NCBI GenBank assembly: GCA_003235605.1
Contig: QJVU01000735.1
Coordinates: 1 to 7,712 of the forward strand
Source of the DNA: Planctomycetota bacterium
GTDB taxonomy: Bacteria > Planctomycetota > UBA1135 > UBA2386
Direction: 5' to 3'
Length of the DNA stretch: 7,712 bases
Below, piece after piece: positions 6,886 through 7,712 of this stretch. The notes below the pieces were generated by a model, which saw only the letters and a list, made by a program, of their open reading frames with translations, was not told where the DNA came from and searched no databases. Numbering within the stretch: position 1 is the first letter of the stretch; each line of letters begins with the position of its first letter. The position numbers and the translations under genes are program-made.

Positions 6886-7424
6886 GTGATTGCCTCCTGC
6901 TCCTGCTGCCGCAGGGCGGCACGGATGCAGTCCGCCAGGAGTTGGCGGATCCGGAACAGGGTCACGGCCACGACGTTGGTCGAGCGCGACTGGGATGTGG
7001 CGATGTCCTGCACGCTTTCGCCGTCGGCGTAACGCCGTTGCACCAGCTGGCGCTGGTGCTCCGACAGGCGTTGCAGACAGCCGGCGAGGGCCACCTGGCG
7101 CTCGTCGAGGTGTCTTGCCCGCGCCGCCATCCGGTCGGCAATGCGGTCCACCACGCTTTCATCGAACGTCAGCCGTTCGCGGCGGTGGCGCTGTCTGGCG
7201 GCGCGGACCTGGTTGCGGGCGATCGCAAAAGCCCAGGGAAGGAACTCCCGTTCCGGGTCGTAGTCGTTCGCCTGCTCCCAGAGAACCCGGTTGCTCTCCT
7301 GGAAAACGTCGTGGGCGAGGTGGGGTTCGGCCACCAGGGCGAACACGAAGGCGTAGAGCCGCGCCTGGTTCGCGGTCAGCAGCCGGGCAAAGGCCTCGGA
7401 GGGGGCTGAAGTGTGGGCGGCCAT
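6882..7424 (-). CDS. ECF sigma-70 factor, Rhodopirellula/Verrucomicrobium type
   Basis: A 180-residue ECF sigma factor that would direct RNA polymerase to a small regulon. Region 2 lies at about 11-80 and carries the typical LAHDVFQESNRVLWEQ and FLPWAFAIARNQVRAARQ. Region 4 lies at about 108-168, with the recognition helix in SVQDIATSQSRSTNVVAVTL and the closing FRIRQLLADCI. The size, the 'FQESN.VLW' wording and the linked FecR partner fit the planctomycete sigma group of TIGR02989 type (recognised from memory, not searched). I chose the ATG at 7424. An in-frame ATG at 7469 would add 15 residues outside the conserved domain, and its codon overlaps the start of the divergent gene, leaving no leader. 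Neither ATG has a good ribosome site. The stop codon overlaps the ATG of the FecR-serpin gene, so the two should be made together. Its activity is probably held or licensed by that membrane protein. Confidence 0.92.
   Translation of the reverse strand: MAAHTSAPSEAFARLLTANQARLYAFVFALVAEPHLAHDVFQESNRVLWEQANDYDPEREFLPWAFAIARNQVRAARQRHRRERLTFDESVVDRIADRMAARARHLDERQVALAGCLQRLSEHQRQLVQRRYADGESVQDIATSQSRSTNVVAVTLFRIRQLLADCIRAALRQQEQEAIT
6886..6898 (-). promoter_or_regulatory. ribosome binding site of the FecR-serpin gene
   Basis: AGGAGG (coding strand, 6898-6893) stands seven bases before the ATG at 6885, inside the last codons of the sigma gene. It is the strongest ribosome site seen in the window and fixes this start. 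It also suggests that the FecR-serpin is translated efficiently and need not rely only on coupling through the ATGA overlap. Confidence 0.8.
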
Positions 7425-7467
7425 CGGGTCGAGCGCTCGGATCCTCGTAGTGAGCACGACCCCGGCC

Positions 7468-7712
7468 ATGCATTACAACAGAATCGTGATTTTTGGTCTG
7501 CAGCAGGAACGTGCGACGGTCGCCGCCCTCGTCAGCCTCCTCATCCTCGTCACCGCAGCTGCCTTCCACCCACTGCTGCTCGGTGGGTTCGAGTTCGTGA
7601 ACTACGACGATGCGCAGATCGTCTACCTGAACCCCGAGTTCCTGCGCGAGGGCGGACCGCGACTCTCCTGGATGTTCGCCGTCACGCCGGAGCAAATGCG
7701 GAACTGCAGCCG
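7468..7712 (+). CDS. N-terminal fragment of a polytopic membrane protein, glycosyltransferase/TPR type (partial)
   Basis: An open frame of 81 codons runs from an ATG at 7468 to the window edge. It has a membrane helix at about residues 17-40 (VAALVSLLILVTAAAFHPLL) followed by FEFVNYDDAQIVYLNPEF and then LSWMFAVTPEQMRN. The 'FVNYDD...NP...W.F' series is the familiar N terminus of large bacterial membrane proteins that combine a GT-C (PMT-like) fold of many helices with C-terminal TPR repeats. The Asp-Asp in the first outer loop is the usual GT-C metal/catalytic position. Function in protein or lipid glycosylation is only inferred. A GTG at 7486 is another possible start; neither has a Shine-Dalgarno. 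The gene diverges from the sigma operon. Its last codons read NCSR where relatives usually have NWxP, which suggests a lost base close to the edge. Confidence 0.75.
   Translation, partial: MHYNRIVIFGLQQERATVAALVSLLILVTAAAFHPLLLGGFEFVNYDDAQIVYLNPEFLREGGPRLSWMFAVTPEQMRNCS
7472..7477 (-). promoter_or_regulatory. weak -10-like element upstream of the sigma operon
   Basis: The minus strand reads TGTAAT, five of six matches to TATAAT, in the only AT-rich patch near the sigma gene. Transcription would begin near 7464, giving a leader of about 40 bases to the ATG at 7424 and excluding the ATG at 7469. No convincing -35 hexamer lies 16-18 bases upstream, and the site overlaps the 5' end of the divergent gene. 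A 10-bp palindrome, CGAGCGCTCG at 7430-7439, lies in the same leader. Confidence 0.22.

Noticed and set aside
1..7712. Search for CRISPR arrays, tRNA or rRNA genes, insertion-sequence ends and transposase genes
   Set aside because: No regularly spaced repeats, RNA gene signatures, terminal inverted repeats or transposase motifs were seen by eye.

Overview
The window is GC-rich and tightly packed. Its content points to a member of the Planctomycetota, or a close PVC-group relative. The main reason is a short ECF sigma factor of the Rhodopirellula/Verrucomicrobium type that is translationally coupled to a membrane-anchored FecR-domain protein. A second sigma factor carries a transmembrane segment and a long beta-sandwich tail, an architecture also typical of that phylum. 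The assignment comes from architecture alone; no search was run.

Layout, left to right. Positions 2-184 (+) hold the 3' end of an unidentified gene that converges on the next one. Positions 195-1388 (-) encode a thiolase-family enzyme. Positions 1477-4659 (-) encode a 1060-residue protein with an ECF-type sigma factor at its N terminus, then one membrane helix, then a chain of carboxypeptidase-regulatory-like modules. Positions 4765-6885 (-) encode a 706-residue protein with an anti-sigma-like cytoplasmic segment, a membrane helix, a FecR domain and a complete serpin. Positions 6882-7424 (-) encode a free ECF sigma factor whose stop codon overlaps the FecR-serpin start as ATGA. Positions 7468-7712 (+) are the 5' end of a divergent polytopic membrane protein of the 'FVNYDD' glycosyltransferase/TPR type, cut by the window edge. 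Transcription of the minus strand would run from the free sigma factor through FecR-serpin and the sigma fusion to the thiolase. Small hairpins lie in the two larger gaps.

The core of interest is the sigma / FecR-serpin pair beside the sigma fusion. FecR-type proteins pass signals across a membrane to a partner ECF sigma factor. Here the outer part is a serpin with an inhibitory-type hinge (EEGTEAAAAT) and a predicted basic P1 residue. Serpins change shape irreversibly when a protease cuts them, so the pair could be a one-shot sensor of an extracytoplasmic protease (inference). The serpin carries a charged helical insertion near helix D. Inside the FecR part there is a strong Shine-Dalgarno sequence followed by two in-frame ATGs, which could give a second, serpin-only product. 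The thiolase has no evident tie to this signalling and may simply be downstream.
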